Below, piece by piece: positions 22,635-35,830 of a DNA stretch of 64,000 nt. The notes under the pieces are model-generated. The model was not told where the DNA came from. It made no database searches and was given only the letters and a program-made list of their open reading frames with translations. Origin of the DNA: Cryptomeria japonica (lineage: Eukaryota > Streptophyta > Pinopsida > Cupressales > Cupressaceae); NCBI RefSeq assembly GCF_030272615.1, contig NC_081406.1, positions 236,385,922 through 236,449,921 on the forward strand, read 5' to 3'. Position 1 is the stretch's first letter. The number at the start of each line of letters is the position of its first letter. The translations under genes and the position numbers were made by a program.

Positions 22635-25230
22635 TGTAATTCCCCGCCAAGAAACCCTAAAGGAAAAAACTACAAACACTCAAAAAGAGTGCCAATGTTT
22701 TTTTTAATAAGAAAACACTAATGTACAAGATATACATTGCAATAGAAGTTGCACAAGCAAAAGACTTAACACAAACTCCTAAAGGGTTTCCAATGAAGAT
22801 TACTCGATTAACCAATGAACATTAAGGTGCATTAATCCAATTAACAATGAGATTTATTGAACCTACTCATGATAGAATGATTACCACATGAACATAGCAA
22901 TTAAATTCCATAAGAGATTAAACTAAGCATGATTGAATATATGCATATGTCAATTCTTACATCATGCCACTAAAGCTACATTCATCATAATCCATATTAC
23001 TGCATTTAAGTTAATAACTTCATACATACAAATAATATTGATATCACCTACATTAAATTATACAATTTAACCTTTATACCATTCATACATCCAAAATAAA
23101 AAGGAACCAAATGAACACAAACACCATACAACACCAATTGATATAAGAGTTCACCCCTAATGGGCTTCATCTCCGGATCCACTTCAAGTGCAAGTCCATT
23201 CTAATAAATAAAAGATGAAAAATACATAAAGTTTACATCAATTACAACCAACCATCGAGCCGTACATAAATAAATGATACATATGACCACATAGGATCCA
23301 AGAGATACATGAATGATCCAAGAAGAACAAAAGGATCCATCTGAAACATGGAATGGAGTAAATACAAAAATAACAACTGGAGCACCTACAAAGTTAATCC
23401 ATCGCAAGAAGGCACGAAAAAAATACCCAATCAAAAGTGGTACTACCACCCAACCATGTGGCCCAAAAAGGAACCACCCCTCTGTGTTAGGAAATAGAAT
23501 TAGGGCCCACAAGTAATCCATAGAAAAGAATCACATGGTCTCACATGTACATCAGGAACTCACACAAGACATAAGCATACAAGCATGACTCTCACAAGAG
23601 TGCATGAAGTAAATCCAACATATGACTATACACTAGTGAACATAAGGGAAGAGTGTCATTGCATAACTGGTATGGACTCTGGCAGGCCTCCATAGGCCCT
23701 AGCCCCCATCCTAAGTTACCCTGGTAGCCTCTCCCGAACCTCTGCCCTCGATCCATGTCTCATGCAGTACCCAACAAACCTTTCGTGAAGACAAGGTAGT
23801 CGATTTTCTATTCCAAGTCTTCCCACTAGATCTTGAATCTGTACTAGCACTCAACCATGAGTGGGGCATAATTTATCTTGATTAGAGTTTGTCAAACCCA
23901 ACCCCCCATTTTTTAATTAAGTTATCACTTATTACTCAAATTTTGATGGGTTATCCTACTACCTCTTTAGGTGTGGCCCCCTCTCAAAAGCCACTCTTCC
24001 TTATGACGCTACACAATCTCCGAAGAACTGGAAGGAAAATCACAAAATCCAGCCAACATAAGGAGTTCAAAAAGAAAAATTGAAAGACAACCTGATTAAA
24101 CAAACCTTCTACCAAGGTTAAATCAATTGGTGGTGTGAAACAAATAACTATTCTATCCACAAAACAAGACCAAAACCACAATAAGGCAAGAACAACCACA
24201 CCCAAAACTTAACCAAATCAACTTGCACAATAAATTAATATTCAACAACATGCCATCATGACACGAGAATGACAAATTTAAAGGACTAATATTCAACAAC
24301 ATTTATTGTGATGTTGTTTGACTGATTTTTTTTTTTAAATTCAAAAAATAACTCATGGTAGCAATGCATTTCTAGCACATGTATTCAATTACTCAACTGG
24401 TGCTAACGCTAGGAGAATGGATCGGATTCAATCCACAAATGAAATTTTTAAATATAATATCATTATTCCACATAATAATTTCATATTTAAAACATCAGAT
24501 TCACATTTTTCAAAAAGTCTAAGGAGACCAATAACTAGGTTTTGGAGGCAATCCACCATTGATGGACCTCCAAAAACTCAAAAAATTAAAACTTGCCAAA
24601 TCAAAAATTCCTTAAAACCCATTGGTTTATGGGTAAAGAACATCACACTTTTGAAAAAAAAATCACTTTTTGGGCATACATAAAAATTTGGACAGCATTT
24701 CCCTAAAGCAGGTCTCATTTTAAAAATTGAAACATACAAATTCTTATCTAAACTAAAATCCAAAATTCAAGTTGGAGAAAGGTTCTAAATCCATTTGCAA
24801 CAAGAATTACACAATTTCATAAATAAACAAGGGAGAAATCAAATAAAACTCACCTTCAAGTTGAAGAATTTCAAAATGAAACATTGAGCCAAAGACTCTG
24901 AAAGAACTCACGAAAACCAAGTAGCAACAATAGTTTTCTTGCTCGAATCCAACAAGATCCTACCCACAAATTATCTCCAAGGAAATCCTTCCCAATCAAA
25001 ATTTCAAAAATCCATTGTAGGGTTGGAAATCTCCAAAATTTGGAAAATAATACTCATTGTTCAAAAATGCATAACATATATTTTATTCCACCATATGGTA
25101 ATAAATAAATACTCTAATTTTGCTCTCTTAGTAGAATTTGATTTATCAATTTATAAAAATAATGGTCTTATTTTATTTCTTTTTTAAATAAATACTCAAG
25201 AAAAATATAATTTAACTTTCACTAATAATT
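22635..25230. mobile_element. Element D, truncated copy (LTR-type fossil)
   Basis: Begins TGTAATTCCCCGCC directly after ATGTG, exactly as at 53550, and is collinear with 53550-59565 apart from the LINE there. It stops at about 25230 where block C copy 2 starts. No ORF is convincing. Likely part of a very large solo LTR or non-coding LTR derivative. Confidence 0.7.
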
Positions 25231-26845
25231 ACTAGTCTGGACATTAGTTATATGCATACTATATTAGCATGGTCATGTTTCATGAAATTTTTACTCCATG
25301 GTTGAATATTTTAAATTTAATATTATAGTGTAGTAATTTGTATACCTATACAATTTCACTCTCACTTTGGACTGACTCACTTTGGTTGTTATTCCTAATA
25401 TTCCCGATTCATGTTTGATTGAGCTCAGTTTTAGTACTGTTTCTATAATTTCAATGCAATCCTACTCAACAACCTTTTTCTAGCCTACAATGTTGAGTCT
25501 AGGGCACCTAATGCCCCTACACAAGTATTTTGGCCCCAAATTTGAAATCATAATGGGTAGCTTTGTGAGTAGTGAGAAAGGGTTCCCCAATGTTAGCCTT
25601 AACCAAAAATTAAACCAAAAAATGTGTAAGTTACATAAAAATACAACCCCCTCTCTCATTTGAACACATCTATCATATCTCACATATCTATTAAAAATTC
25701 AATTGAGCATTCAATCAAGCATATTCAATTCAATTAAGGATTCAAGAATTCAAGTTTCAACAATCATGATCAAGTTTTATGTGTTCCTCGATGATGAAAG
25801 AAAACATTAAAATCCATCAAGAAACATCAAGCATTGTGTGAGACTTCAAGGAAATGGTTTCTTATCAAAGGTATATTTATCATTTCAAGAATTTCTAATA
25901 AGGTCTTTAACCTTACCTACCATGGGTAAGCTCTCTTTTCCTCTAAGATTGTTGTAGTGGATGCAGAAACACCAACACGGGTTTTGAATTAAGCAATCTC
26001 CCATACATCACAACATTTTTCCATCTTTTTGTGTGTGTGGGTATAGATTCAATGTAACTAAGAGTTACAAAATTGCACACTAAATATAGTGACAAACATT
26101 CTCAAGCCTCAAACAAGGAAAAATTCCTAGCCTATATCAAATTGCTCAAGCTATTGACACTTTTGGGCTGATTTTTGGAGAGAGGTCTACAAAGCCTCCT
26201 AATTCAAAATCTGAAAGTTAATTTTGATGAAGAGAGCTTTATACTATTGTTCCTTTCTCCATAATCTAGCATATTATACTCTAAATTTCTATCATAGGTT
26301 CTCCTTTGTCTCCTAGTTCTAGATTTGTACTTTTATGTTGGCTTATAATTTTATATATACTATTAATGTTGAATGTTATCAATTTCCTATCACTTTACGT
26401 AGGTCTTACATATTACATAGTCATAATCATATTTAATCAAGTAAAATAAAAAAGGGAAAAATCAACCAAAGTGTCCACCTATCCTTTAGGACTAAAGTTG
26501 AACCTAGTTGGTTGTTCCCCAATTAAATGATCAAAATTAGAAATGGTTGAAATGAATAATTTCTTGGTTCACGCTAAGACCCCATTTCAACCATATTTTA
26601 CATATTGAGAAATATAGGTTTGTTAAAGAGACCTCAAAAACTTTTTCTCCTCATATCATAACTTTGTATGTTGGTGTGGACATCAATAAAAACATGTAGT
26701 CGGAAGTGGGTTTTATAAGATATGGTAATTACAAATACCGTATCATTGATAAAAACATATAAAATAATAATAATAATAATATAAAGGGTCATTTATGCAC
26801 CCATTCACTCTTGAATACAATTTCAAAACATAAAAATTTATAGTA
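25229..26845. repeat. Block C copy 2, left part
   Basis: Matches 49656-50811 and then, without the 1.25-kb solo LTR of copies 1 and 3, continues as 52070-52570. Copy 2 therefore shows the empty site of that LTR (TATACTATTAATG near 26353). Confidence 0.85.
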
Positions 26846-26862
26846 ATCAATAGGCTTATGTT
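26846..26862. repeat. 17-bp flanking duplication, left
   Basis: ATCAATAGGCTTATGTT here and ATCAATAGCCTTATGTT at 35138-35154 (16 of 17 identical) bracket the insert. Block C copy 3 has only one copy of this site near 52560. Confidence 0.8.
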
Positions 26863-27023
26863 TTTTATTAGGATAAACAAGTTTTGAGGGGACCTGAAAC
26901 CCCTTACAACAGGTTTTGAAGGGAATCAAAACCCTTGGATTTTACCATGATCCAAAACCCAAAACAAATAGCTACAAAACATATATCAAAGATAAACAAC
27001 ATCCAAAAACAAGTCTAGCAACA

Positions 27024-28280
27024 TGTTAGCAGCAGTCAAGAAGGAACACTGAGAGGGGCGGGTGAATCAGTCATCACCGGATATAATAAAATTAAACTCC
27101 AAAACATAAACTGATAAAATGTAGCAATAAAATGATAAGAAAATTAACACCACAACACCAAGATTTTGATGTGGAAAACCCAGTTAAGGGAAAACCATGG
27201 TGGGAACCTACCATAGTAAGATGATACTTTGTAGTAATATGTGAAAATATTACAATGGGGAATGCACATGCATTCAAGCACACTGCCTAGAGCTCACTGC
27301 TCAAAAGATATTTGCCTGCAAGGCTACATCCCTCAGGGAAGTCTCACTGACTTACAATATGATTCAGACTACAATCTAGAAGAAATGAACTATAATGATA
27401 GCATCTACAAATGCCTGATGACAGTTTTGGCTAAGCACAATTGTCTGCTCTGTAACACCAATCTCACCACAAACTCAACACCGAAGGACAATGCACTTGT
27501 TCACACACAAATATCTCTCTGATAATGCAAACACAAAACCAACACTAAAACTAAGTGAAAAACTCACCTATATATACAATTCGTCAACCTTGATAACAAG
27601 GTCGGCTAAACCCTCAACCCTCAACTCATAATTACATAAATTACATTACATGATACAAGGATCAACCACTAGACCAATACAATGATTTACATTACATAGC
27701 ATGGACCTAATTCAAATTCCCGAATGATCACATCCACCAGAAATCATTCCAAGATCAACCGCAACACGCTACACCACCAAAAATGTTGTATAACACGAAA
27801 ATCATCACCGGTTGATGAAAACTGCCAAAACATCGCATAACAATCAATGTGGGTTGCCAAAACAAATAGGACACGACTAGGAAACACTAGAAAGCATGTT
27901 AGAACCATCACCAATAGTTTCACCAACACCACTTATCAAATCTTCATCGATCAACATCATAATACTCAAAACACAACCAATTAGCAACTACCACAAAGAA
28001 AGATAACTTGTGGAGCACCAAATCATGAACCATCTGAAATGAAGATACACAAGATCATCGGAAACAATATCCCAAAACCTTAGTATAAGATCTAATCACA
28101 CCGGAATATACCGGAGGAAATACTGAATTCGCAAAACAGTTAATAGCATAACCAAACTACAAAAATGGATCAAAAGATCTTCCCAAACTCACCGGAATAA
28201 GTCACACAATTATGTTGACATCAATGACAACAACATTTCCTAGCAACAACAATGAACAACCATATCCAACAACTCGAACA
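27024..28280 (-). repeat. 3' LTR of the copia element
   Basis: 1257 bp. On the minus strand it runs from TGTTCGAGTTGTTGG to CTGCTGCTAACA and ends with the shared TTCACCCGCCCCTCTCAGT motif. Matches 33008-33394 at its polypurine-side end. Confidence 0.8.
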
Positions 28281-28475
28281 ATCTCCCCCTTTGGCATTCT
28301 TGGCAACATATGAATGTGAAAAATAGTCAATGCAAAGAAAGAAGATATCACCAACAAACTCCCCCTAAAATCAAGATAGATAATGCATTTTTTCACATGA
28401 TCTCTCTCCCCCTTTGAAAATAATTCCAAAGATCTCCAAAACAGAAACATGAATCTATCTCCCCCTAAGACACAT
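28281..28475 (-). promoter_or_regulatory. Four polypurine tracts of the copia element
   Basis: On the plus strand CTCCCCCTTT or CTCCCCCTAA occurs near 28283, 28360, 28409 and 28461. Read on the minus strand these are GGGGGAG tracts, the outermost directly beside the LTR. Confidence 0.8.
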
Positions 28476-28579
28476 AACCAAATCAATAGACTACTTCAAT
28501 AGAGGATCTGCACCAACTCATCAATCCAAATAAAAGAATACGGCTCTAAAATTCACTGGATTGATGCAACTAAATGCAT

Positions 28580-29750
28580 CTAGTTCTCATTGAGAAGGGT
28601 GGATACCCCTAATTTGTCTCTCAAGTAAATGAATGTATCTGCAAGCAAAGGATTAGTGAAAGTATCAGCAATTTGTTCCCTTGTAGATACATATTCTAGC
28701 TTCACCTTCTCTTCACTGAATTGCTCTCTCAAGTAATTATATTTGATTGATATATGCTTAGTCTTTGAATGATGCACCAGATTCTTTGACATGTTTATAG
28801 CACTAAAGTTATCACAGTATATAATAGTAGGGTCATCATGGATAACGTTGACATCTTGTAATATTTGCTTCATCCAAACTATCTGAGTGTAATTACTAGA
28901 AGCAACAATGTACTCAGCTTCAGCAGTAGCTAAGGATATTGAATCTTGTTTCTTGCTAGCCCATGAAACCAATTTCTTACCTAAAAAGAATGATCCACTG
29001 ATAGTACTCTTTTGGTCATCAACATCACCAGCCCAATCTACATCAGTATAGGCTCACAACATGAAATCATCATTCTTCGGATACCATAAGCCATAATCCA
29101 TGGTTCCCATTAGATATATGAATATCCTCTTAACATCAGTAACATGACTTTTCTTTGGATCAACTTGATATCTACCAGCCATACACACAACATGGATAAT
29201 GTTAGGCCTAGTCTGGGTAAGATATAGCAGTCCACGAACCATATATTTGTACAAACTCTGATTAACTTTCAGAGATTCATCATTTTTGTACAATTTGCAA
29301 CTAGTGACCATAGGAGTTCCAACTAGTTTAGAATCATCTAGTCCAAACTTCTTCAACTGTTCCTTCACATACTTGGTTTGAGATATAAAGATACCTTTTC
29401 CTATCTGTGCAATCTACAAACCTAAGAAAAACTTCATCTCACCAATCATAGACATCTCAAATTCTTTCTGCATGTCACTGGCAAACTTCATACTCATATC
29501 ATCATCACCACCAAAGATAATGTCATCGACAAAGACTTTAACAATTAGAATGTTATCATTTTCAATCTTAAAGTACAGATTATTGTCAGCAACACCTTTA
29601 GTAAACCCCAATTTCAACAAGTATTTGTCTAATCTGGCATACCAGGCTTTAGGAGCTTGTTTCAATCCATAAAGTGCTTTCTTCAACTTGGGTGAACTCA
29701 GAATGTTGGTTCCCACTTTTTGGTACATCCTATTTTTTGTTGAAATCATA
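28580..29750 (-). pseudogene. Copia reverse transcriptase C-terminal part and RNase H (fossil)
   Basis: From right to left: ALYGLKQAPKAWYARLDKYL and the catalytic FVDDIIF block of reverse transcriptase (29414-29700), a connection segment with GLLYLTQTRPNI (29054-29368), and RNase H with SWASKKQDSISLATAEAEY and the KTKHISIKYNYLRE helix (28580-28972). Typical of Ty1/copia. Broken. Confidence 0.9.
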
Positions 29751-30661
29751 CATTCTTTAGAAAATATAATGATTTAAGATTTAAGAGGTCCCATTTGAAG
29801 TAATTAATTGAAGATAGTTAGACCAAAGGCTCTTAGAGCAAAATTTATTGGATAGAACCTCTCTACTTCTAAATCATACTTGCAATGGAGTCTCCTTTGC
29901 ATCTATCAAATGCTGATAAAAAACCAATTTTACATTAGCTTTTGGAGGGTCAAATGACTTCATTTAGAAGTTTTGTTTTTTTAAGTATTTAGTGATTATT
30001 ATAAGCTTTCCAAATAGTATAATTTTAAATATATTTAATTTCATTAATATATTTCTATTTTAATTTTTATGAATGTAGGTTTTTTTGCCAAACATGAACT
30101 TCTTTGTTCAATGCATTGGGAAAAATAGTAAACTAATTCAAACAAATTCTGAAAAAATATCTATGCACTAGGTATTGATGTCTTCTTTGTAAAAAAAAAA
30201 AAATGAATTTTGATATATATAGAATAAGTTATGTCTTCAAACGTACACCTATATCTAAATTATAATTAATCGAACTTCAAAACTTAATAAAATGAAAAAT
30301 ATTCAACATATCACTATCAAACCAACTACATGCCCTAGGTATTGATGTTACAAACCAAAATTCAAAACAATTAAGTTTTTATCATTTATAGAAAAAAAAT
30401 TATGCGTTTCGGGATGCACATCACTCTTAAAAAATGTTGTTTGCTATAAAAGACTACTTTTTGAGGGAGATAGAAAGATCAATAAAATTTTCTTCAAAAC
30501 AAATTGAAAAAAATATATTTAAAATCTACAAACAAGATATTACAAATCACTAGTTTACATCATCTTTAAATTCTTAAGAGTTTAAAGTTATAGGTGTCAG
30601 AAAGTGAAGGTTTTTTTCAAAATGTTCATCTAAGTGTCAAACTTGGTCAAAAAGTGGGAAC
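29709..30661. mobile_element. Non-autonomous DNA transposon with terminal inverted repeats
   Basis: 953 bp inserted in the reverse transcriptase region. The left end GTTCCCACTTTTTGG (29709-29723) and right end CAAAAAGTGGGAAC (30648-30661) are inverted repeats of 14 bp. The interior is AT-rich with no ORF. Flanking 8-mers GAATGTTG and TAGTATTG agree at 5 of 8 positions, compatible with a decayed hAT-type duplication but not proof. Family uncertain (hAT- or Mutator-like MITE). Confidence 0.6.
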
Positions 30662-32335
30662 TAGTATTGTGAGTTCATACATACTATGTCTCCATAATCT
30701 AATAGTAAAAATCTATCAGGTTGCTCAATGTAAACCTCTTCCTCTATATCACAATTCAAAATTGTAGATTTGACATCCATCTGATAAACCTTGAAATATT
30801 TATAAGAAGCATAAGCAAGTAACAATCTGACAACTTCAATTCTGGCAACCCAAGAAAAAGTAATCAAACATACTTCTTCTACAACTAACCTTCTTCTAGT
30901 AATCACACTTTTATTCTTATCACCAATAATCTGATTCTCAGAATGATTCAATTTAGCATACCTTGAAGTCTTCTATTTGTTCTGATCCTCAGGTTCCTGC
31001 ACATCTTCACCAGTAGTAGAAGCATCCGGATTAACAATGTCTATTAGATCATTCTGCTTAGGCTCTTCAAGCTAAATAGGAGCTAAAACAATATGTTGAC
31101 CATCATCATAAGCTCTAATCTCTTTTCCAAGTTTCTCATCCATCTTCACATTTGCACTCTCAATTATCTTTCTCAGCCTCTTGTTATAGCACCAGTAGGC
31201 TTTTCTCTTTGTAGAATATCCCAAAAAGACACCTTCATCACTTCTAGCATCAAACTTTCCAATATCCTCATCTCTCTTGGTATGACATTTTCTACCAAAA
31301 ACTTTGAAATATTTCATAGTAGGAATATGACCAAACCAAAGCTCATAAGGGGTCTTATTGGTATTACCTTTGATACGAACTATGGTAAATGTATAGACTA
31401 CGGTGCTAATAGCTTCTCTCTAGTAGACCTTCAGAACATTTCCTTCAGTCAACATAGTTCTTGTAGCATCCAAAATAGTACGGTTCTTCCTCTCAACAAT
31501 TCCATTCTGTTGTGGTGTTCTAGGAGCAGATAGTTGTCTTTTGATTCCATGCATCTTATAGAATGAATTGAACTCATCGAAACAAAATTCTTCACCTCTA
31601 TCAGATCTCAGACACTTCAGCTTCAATCCAGACTCAATTTAAACTTTAACTTTGAATATCTTAAATTTCTCAAATGCTTCTAATTTTTCCTTCAAGAAGA
31701 TAACCCACATCATCCTAGAATAATCATCAATTAGCAGCATAAAATATCTATCACCTTGTACACTTCTAGAATTTGTAGCTCCACATAGGTCAGTATGCAC
31801 AAGATCTAGCAATCCATTAGATGTATACTATTTAGTCTTGAAAGAAATATTTGTTTTCTTACCCAACTAACACTCCTTACATATCAGATTAACAGGTTTA
31901 ACAATCTTAGGCAGATCTCTAATAGCTTGTGTGGAACTGATCTTAATCAATGAAACAATGTTTAAATGACACATCCTGCTATGCCACAACCAACTCTCAT
32001 CTATCTTAGCAATCAAACAACTTTTCTCACCAACATTCAAATGAAAAATTTTACCTTCAGTCTTAGTCCCACATGTAATCTCTATACCAGAGGCATTTAA
32101 GATCTTGCATTTTCCATCCTTAAATTGTAGATCATAACCCTTATCAACAATCTGTCCAACACTCAAAAGATTGTGATTCAAACCTTCAACATACAAGACA
32201 TCATCAGTGTTATGCTTACCATCAAAAGAAATAGAACCTCTCCCATGCATCACACAGGCTTTGTCATCTCCAAATCTAACTATTCCACCATCATACCTTT
32301 CCATGCTTACAAATTTTCTTCTATCACTGGTCATA
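30662..32335 (-). pseudogene. Copia integrase and reverse transcriptase N-terminal part (fossil)
   Basis: GAG-pre-integrase block with WLWHSRMCHLN (31867-32334), integrase core with LRSDRGEEF and RTPQQNGIVERKNRT (31420-31626), the FKVFGRKCHTKRD and GVFLGYSTKRKAY segment (31072-31317), and the start of reverse transcriptase with RLLLAYASYKYFKVYQMDVK (30661-30951). Broken. Confidence 0.9.
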
Positions 32336-32544
32336 TGCTATGAACAACCATTGTTAATCACCCATCCACCCTTTTGTTCTACCTTAGTAGGCAAAGTTTT
32401 CTCCTCAACATAACAACTAGTAGAATCAATATGTAGAGGTCTATCTTCTTTAATAGCAACAAACACAACTTAATCTCTTTTTGATTCATCATTTGTAACA
32501 CCTTCATCTATAGCATAATAATAGTTCTTCTGGTTCCTAAACTT

Positions 32545-32760
32545 CTAGTTAGACTTATAAGGCTTATCATACTTATCATTCTTCTCATATCTATCATTCC
32601 TATCATGCTTATTAAACATATCATGTTTTTCATACTTAGCCATTCTCTTTGGGCATGTAGAAGCAAAATGTCCAATCTTATTACAAGAAAAAAAATTCAA
32701 TGGCAACTTCCCATCATACTTACCTCCACATTTAGGCAATCTTTGGGCAATCAATGCTTC
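32545..32760 (-). pseudogene. Copia gag zinc-knuckle fragment (fossil)
   Basis: Contains the knuckle core CNKIGHFASTC followed by a Lys/Asp/Tyr-rich repetitive stretch. It lies upstream of the integrase region on the minus strand, as expected for the gag C-terminus. Broken. Confidence 0.7.
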
Positions 32761-33007
32761 AAGCTCATCAAGATCTTTTTCTTGCTCTGCTATTTCTCTT
32801 CTTTCTCTTTCTTATCTGGATATCCTGTGCTCATCAGGATCATATTTCTTTTTACCAGGTACAGATGTTGATACTTTAAATGTAGTATCAGACTTTCCAT
32901 GTGATTCTCCGAATTCACTCAGCTCAAATGCAAAATTTTTTCCAACCAACACATCTCTTGTCGCTGTAGTCACACTTTGGATCTCATCAATAGCGGCAAC
33001 CAATAAG

Positions 33008-33394
33008 AATGTTAGAATCATCACCAACATCTGCACCAACACCACTTATCAAATCTTCATCGATCAGCATCAGAAAGCTCAAAACATAACCAACCAACAA
33101 TTGTCATGAAGAAAGATAACTTGCGGAGCACCAAATCACAAACTATCTGAAATCAAGATACAGAAGATCATCTCGAATAATATCGTAAAACCTCAATACA
33201 AGATTTGATCACACCAGAATAAACTAGAGGAAATACTGGATTCTGCAAAATAGTGATCAGCATAACCAAACTATAAAACTAGATTAGAAGATCTTCCCAA
33301 ACTCACCAGAATTAGTCACAGGAATATGTTGACATCAATGACAACAACATACCCTATCAGCAGAAATGAACAATCATATCCAACAACTACAACA
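33008..33394 (-). repeat. LTR sequence at the 5' side of the copia element
   Basis: Collinear with 27898-28280 of the other LTR and ends in CTACAACA before the probable target duplication CAATA. Confidence 0.75.
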
Positions 33395-35730
33395 CAATAG
33401 AGATAAATCAATGAAACCTAGCTGAAACAGGAAGCAACTAAAGCCAATAACTAGCACAGGGGTTTTATCAAGGCTCCCTTAACCTTCAACAGAAACCAAG
33501 GGTTTTTCCAAGCACCCATAACCTAATTAACAGGTTTTACAAGGCTCCTACAACCAGAATTGGGTTTTAAATTGGCTCCCACAACCATCAACATTTTGGG
33601 TTTTGAAAGGGGTTCCAAAACCCACATAAAAAGGGATTTATAGGCTCCCAAAACCTGTAACAAAATCTCCAGGCCATAACCAAAGCCTGGTCCTAACCAA
33701 AAACAAAAGCTCACCAAACTAAACCCTTGAAAACTGTCAACATCCATCCTATCCCTGATAAAAGCAAAAAACATATGGATTTTCCAAGCTCGCTCAACCC
33801 AGAAGAGAGTGGGTTTTTTAAGGCTCCCACAACCTGAAACCATGGGGTTTTTAGAGGCTCCCATAACCTTTCTCTTGAGAATGAGTAAGGTAGTGCACAA
33901 AACTTCTCCAGAATCACCACCTCCATAGGTGAGAAAAGAGAAAGGCCATTAATAAGATTATCCATAGCTCCCAAGCAACCAAGAAATAGGGCCTCCTCAA
34001 AGTCCCCACAACACCTCCTAGCCACAAACATAGCACACAAATCCACCTCAAAAGAAGAAAGGTAACCTCCAGCACCACCCACCTTAATAGGAAGAACCAG
34101 AGAAATAGGAGGAAGTTGAGAAAGACACAAGAAGGCCAGCCACAAAGACATAACAGGGGTGGAAAAAATACAAAAAAAAAAAAACCACACCCACCATAAA
34201 CGAAACCTTTGGGTTTTGACCAGGACCTGAGAACCTCTTGAAAATAACAAAACAAGGGAGAATGAAGGCAACCTCACCGAGAAAGGTCAATTGCAGCAAC
34301 TGGAAAGCTCCTGAAAACCATCTCCCCACCTCTATAGGAAAGAGGACCACTTGAATAGGCTTGAAGAAAGCACAAACTAGCTTCCTAGAACCCCCATTCA
34401 CTGCCAAAAAGCACAACATTAGATAGGCATGAAAGAACAAGTGCAAAGCCTGAGGAGATTAGCTTCTTAGAACCTCAATAAAAGATAGGGCCACCTCAAT
34501 AGGAAGAATTGGAAATAACCCAAAGTACCAGGAATAGAGAGACACACAGGGTAAAACCAACAACAATGCATAAGGCCCCCTACAACCCCAAAGCCTAAAA
34601 CCAAAATGGAAGAAAACCCACCAAAGCATCAATCAAAGGGGAGAAAAACCTTTGGCTATAAAGACCACTCCACTTGGATCCCAAATACACCTACCACACC
34701 TACTCATGAGCATCACATCTTGATCCACATTCCTAGCTTCAACCACCTTTGCAACACCATCTTCCTCACAGGAAACCCTACCCCCTGTGCTAGAATAGAA
34801 AAAACCACCACCACGAACCCCAAATGCAAAGAGAATGTGAGGGAAAGACACACATGGGAAGCCACAACCATGAGAGGTCATCAATAAGCCAAGAACAACC
34901 ACCGCAATCAACAGTCCCCATAAAAGAACAAAATGAACCAGCCAAAACAAGGGCTCCTGCCATCCACAAAGCTTTCCAACTAAGCCACAAGGAATAAGAA
35001 AGAAGGGTGGCCAATGCACAGATCGGCCACCAACACTCCCCTCACCATCTTCACCAACAACTTCCCCTACAACCCTATCCTTCACTGCTTCTCATGCACA
35101 CAACATCATTTCAAATTTTTCCAAGCTTGTTTTCTATATCAATAGCCTTATGTTACTTTTATATGTTAATAAATTTTCTGTTAATGTCAACCAATATAAT
35201 CACAAATAGAAAATCTAACCTAAAGTTCATATATCATATATATAGTCAAGTTGGGACTGAATAACCTATCTAACTCTACAATAGTTTGTGTTATATAATA
35301 TTTAATACTTATATTATATGGTTGCTTTGATCATGATAATTAATAATCAATATAATAAATAAAATATAACTAGGATATTTCATTTGACTTCCTAAAGAAT
35401 TGAACTACTCAATTATGTATTGAAATATTTAAATAATGGTGTACAAAGTAAATTCATGATTTCATGGATAGTTATTGGAATTGATGTGGTGTTCAAGATA
35501 TTCATGTGTATGGATCACTTTATTAGCTTCTAATTTATTAATGTCTACTAAATTGATCAATCATAAACTAATATATTATATAAGGTTAAAGTTTCTTGTA
35601 ACAATTGGATGTATTATTTGTATCTTATAGATGCAAATGGAAAGAAAGAAATCCACTTATAGAGAGTTAATTTGTTATCCTTCATTTTATACTAACTATT
35701 AATCTATTTAATGATGAATATTGAATAGGT

Positions 35731-35830
35731 AGGTGAGTTGGCTTGGGTTGTGGGTTTGCTACCCACAGCTCTCGGGTTCAACTCACTCCTAGTTTTAAGA
35801 GGGGGGACTTCTTGTGGGCTATGGATCCTA
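35731..35830 (+). repeat. tRNA-derived SINE-like segment (block C copy 2)
   Basis: Best preserved head of the three: TAGGTGAGTTGGCTTGGG as A box and CTCGGGTTCAACTC as B box. The tail present in copies 1 and 3 is missing here. Confidence 0.5.

Larger units (their letters stand above)
27024..33394 (-). mobile_element. Ty1/copia element, Sirevirus-like (fossil)
   Basis: Minus-strand element with an LTR at 27024-28280, polypurine tracts at 28281-28475, pol from about 32340 down to 28580, a zinc-knuckle gag fragment near 32545-32760, and LTR sequence at 33008-33394. Flanking CAACA (27019-27023) and CAATA (33395-33399) are a likely target duplication with one mismatch. Domain order (gag, integrase, reverse transcriptase, RNase H) is that of Ty1/copia. 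It is broken: at least ten breaks plus a nested DNA transposon at 29709-30661. It carries no second ORF between pol and the polypurine tracts. Confidence 0.88.
26863..35137 (-). mobile_element. Old retroposon (LINE-like or retroposed transcript), split by a copia element
   Basis: The insert body is 26863-27018 plus about 33400-35137, some 1.9 kb once the copia element is removed. The 17-bp flanking duplication and a short T run at its left edge (A tail on the minus strand) fit target-primed retroposition. The right arm contains several degenerate copies of a roughly 50-bp motif of the type GGGTTTT...AGGCTCCCACAACC (33450-33870), and the left arm contains a related piece. Long minus-strand frames (33711-34446, 34633-35085) are hydrophobic and match nothing I know; no reverse transcriptase or endonuclease motif is visible. 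Confidence 0.55.

Noticed and set aside
33711-35085. Hydrophobic minus-strand ORFs that look like membrane proteins
   Set aside because: No family resemblance; they lie in a retroposon body with repeated GGGTTTT..CTCCCA motifs that give such frames by chance.
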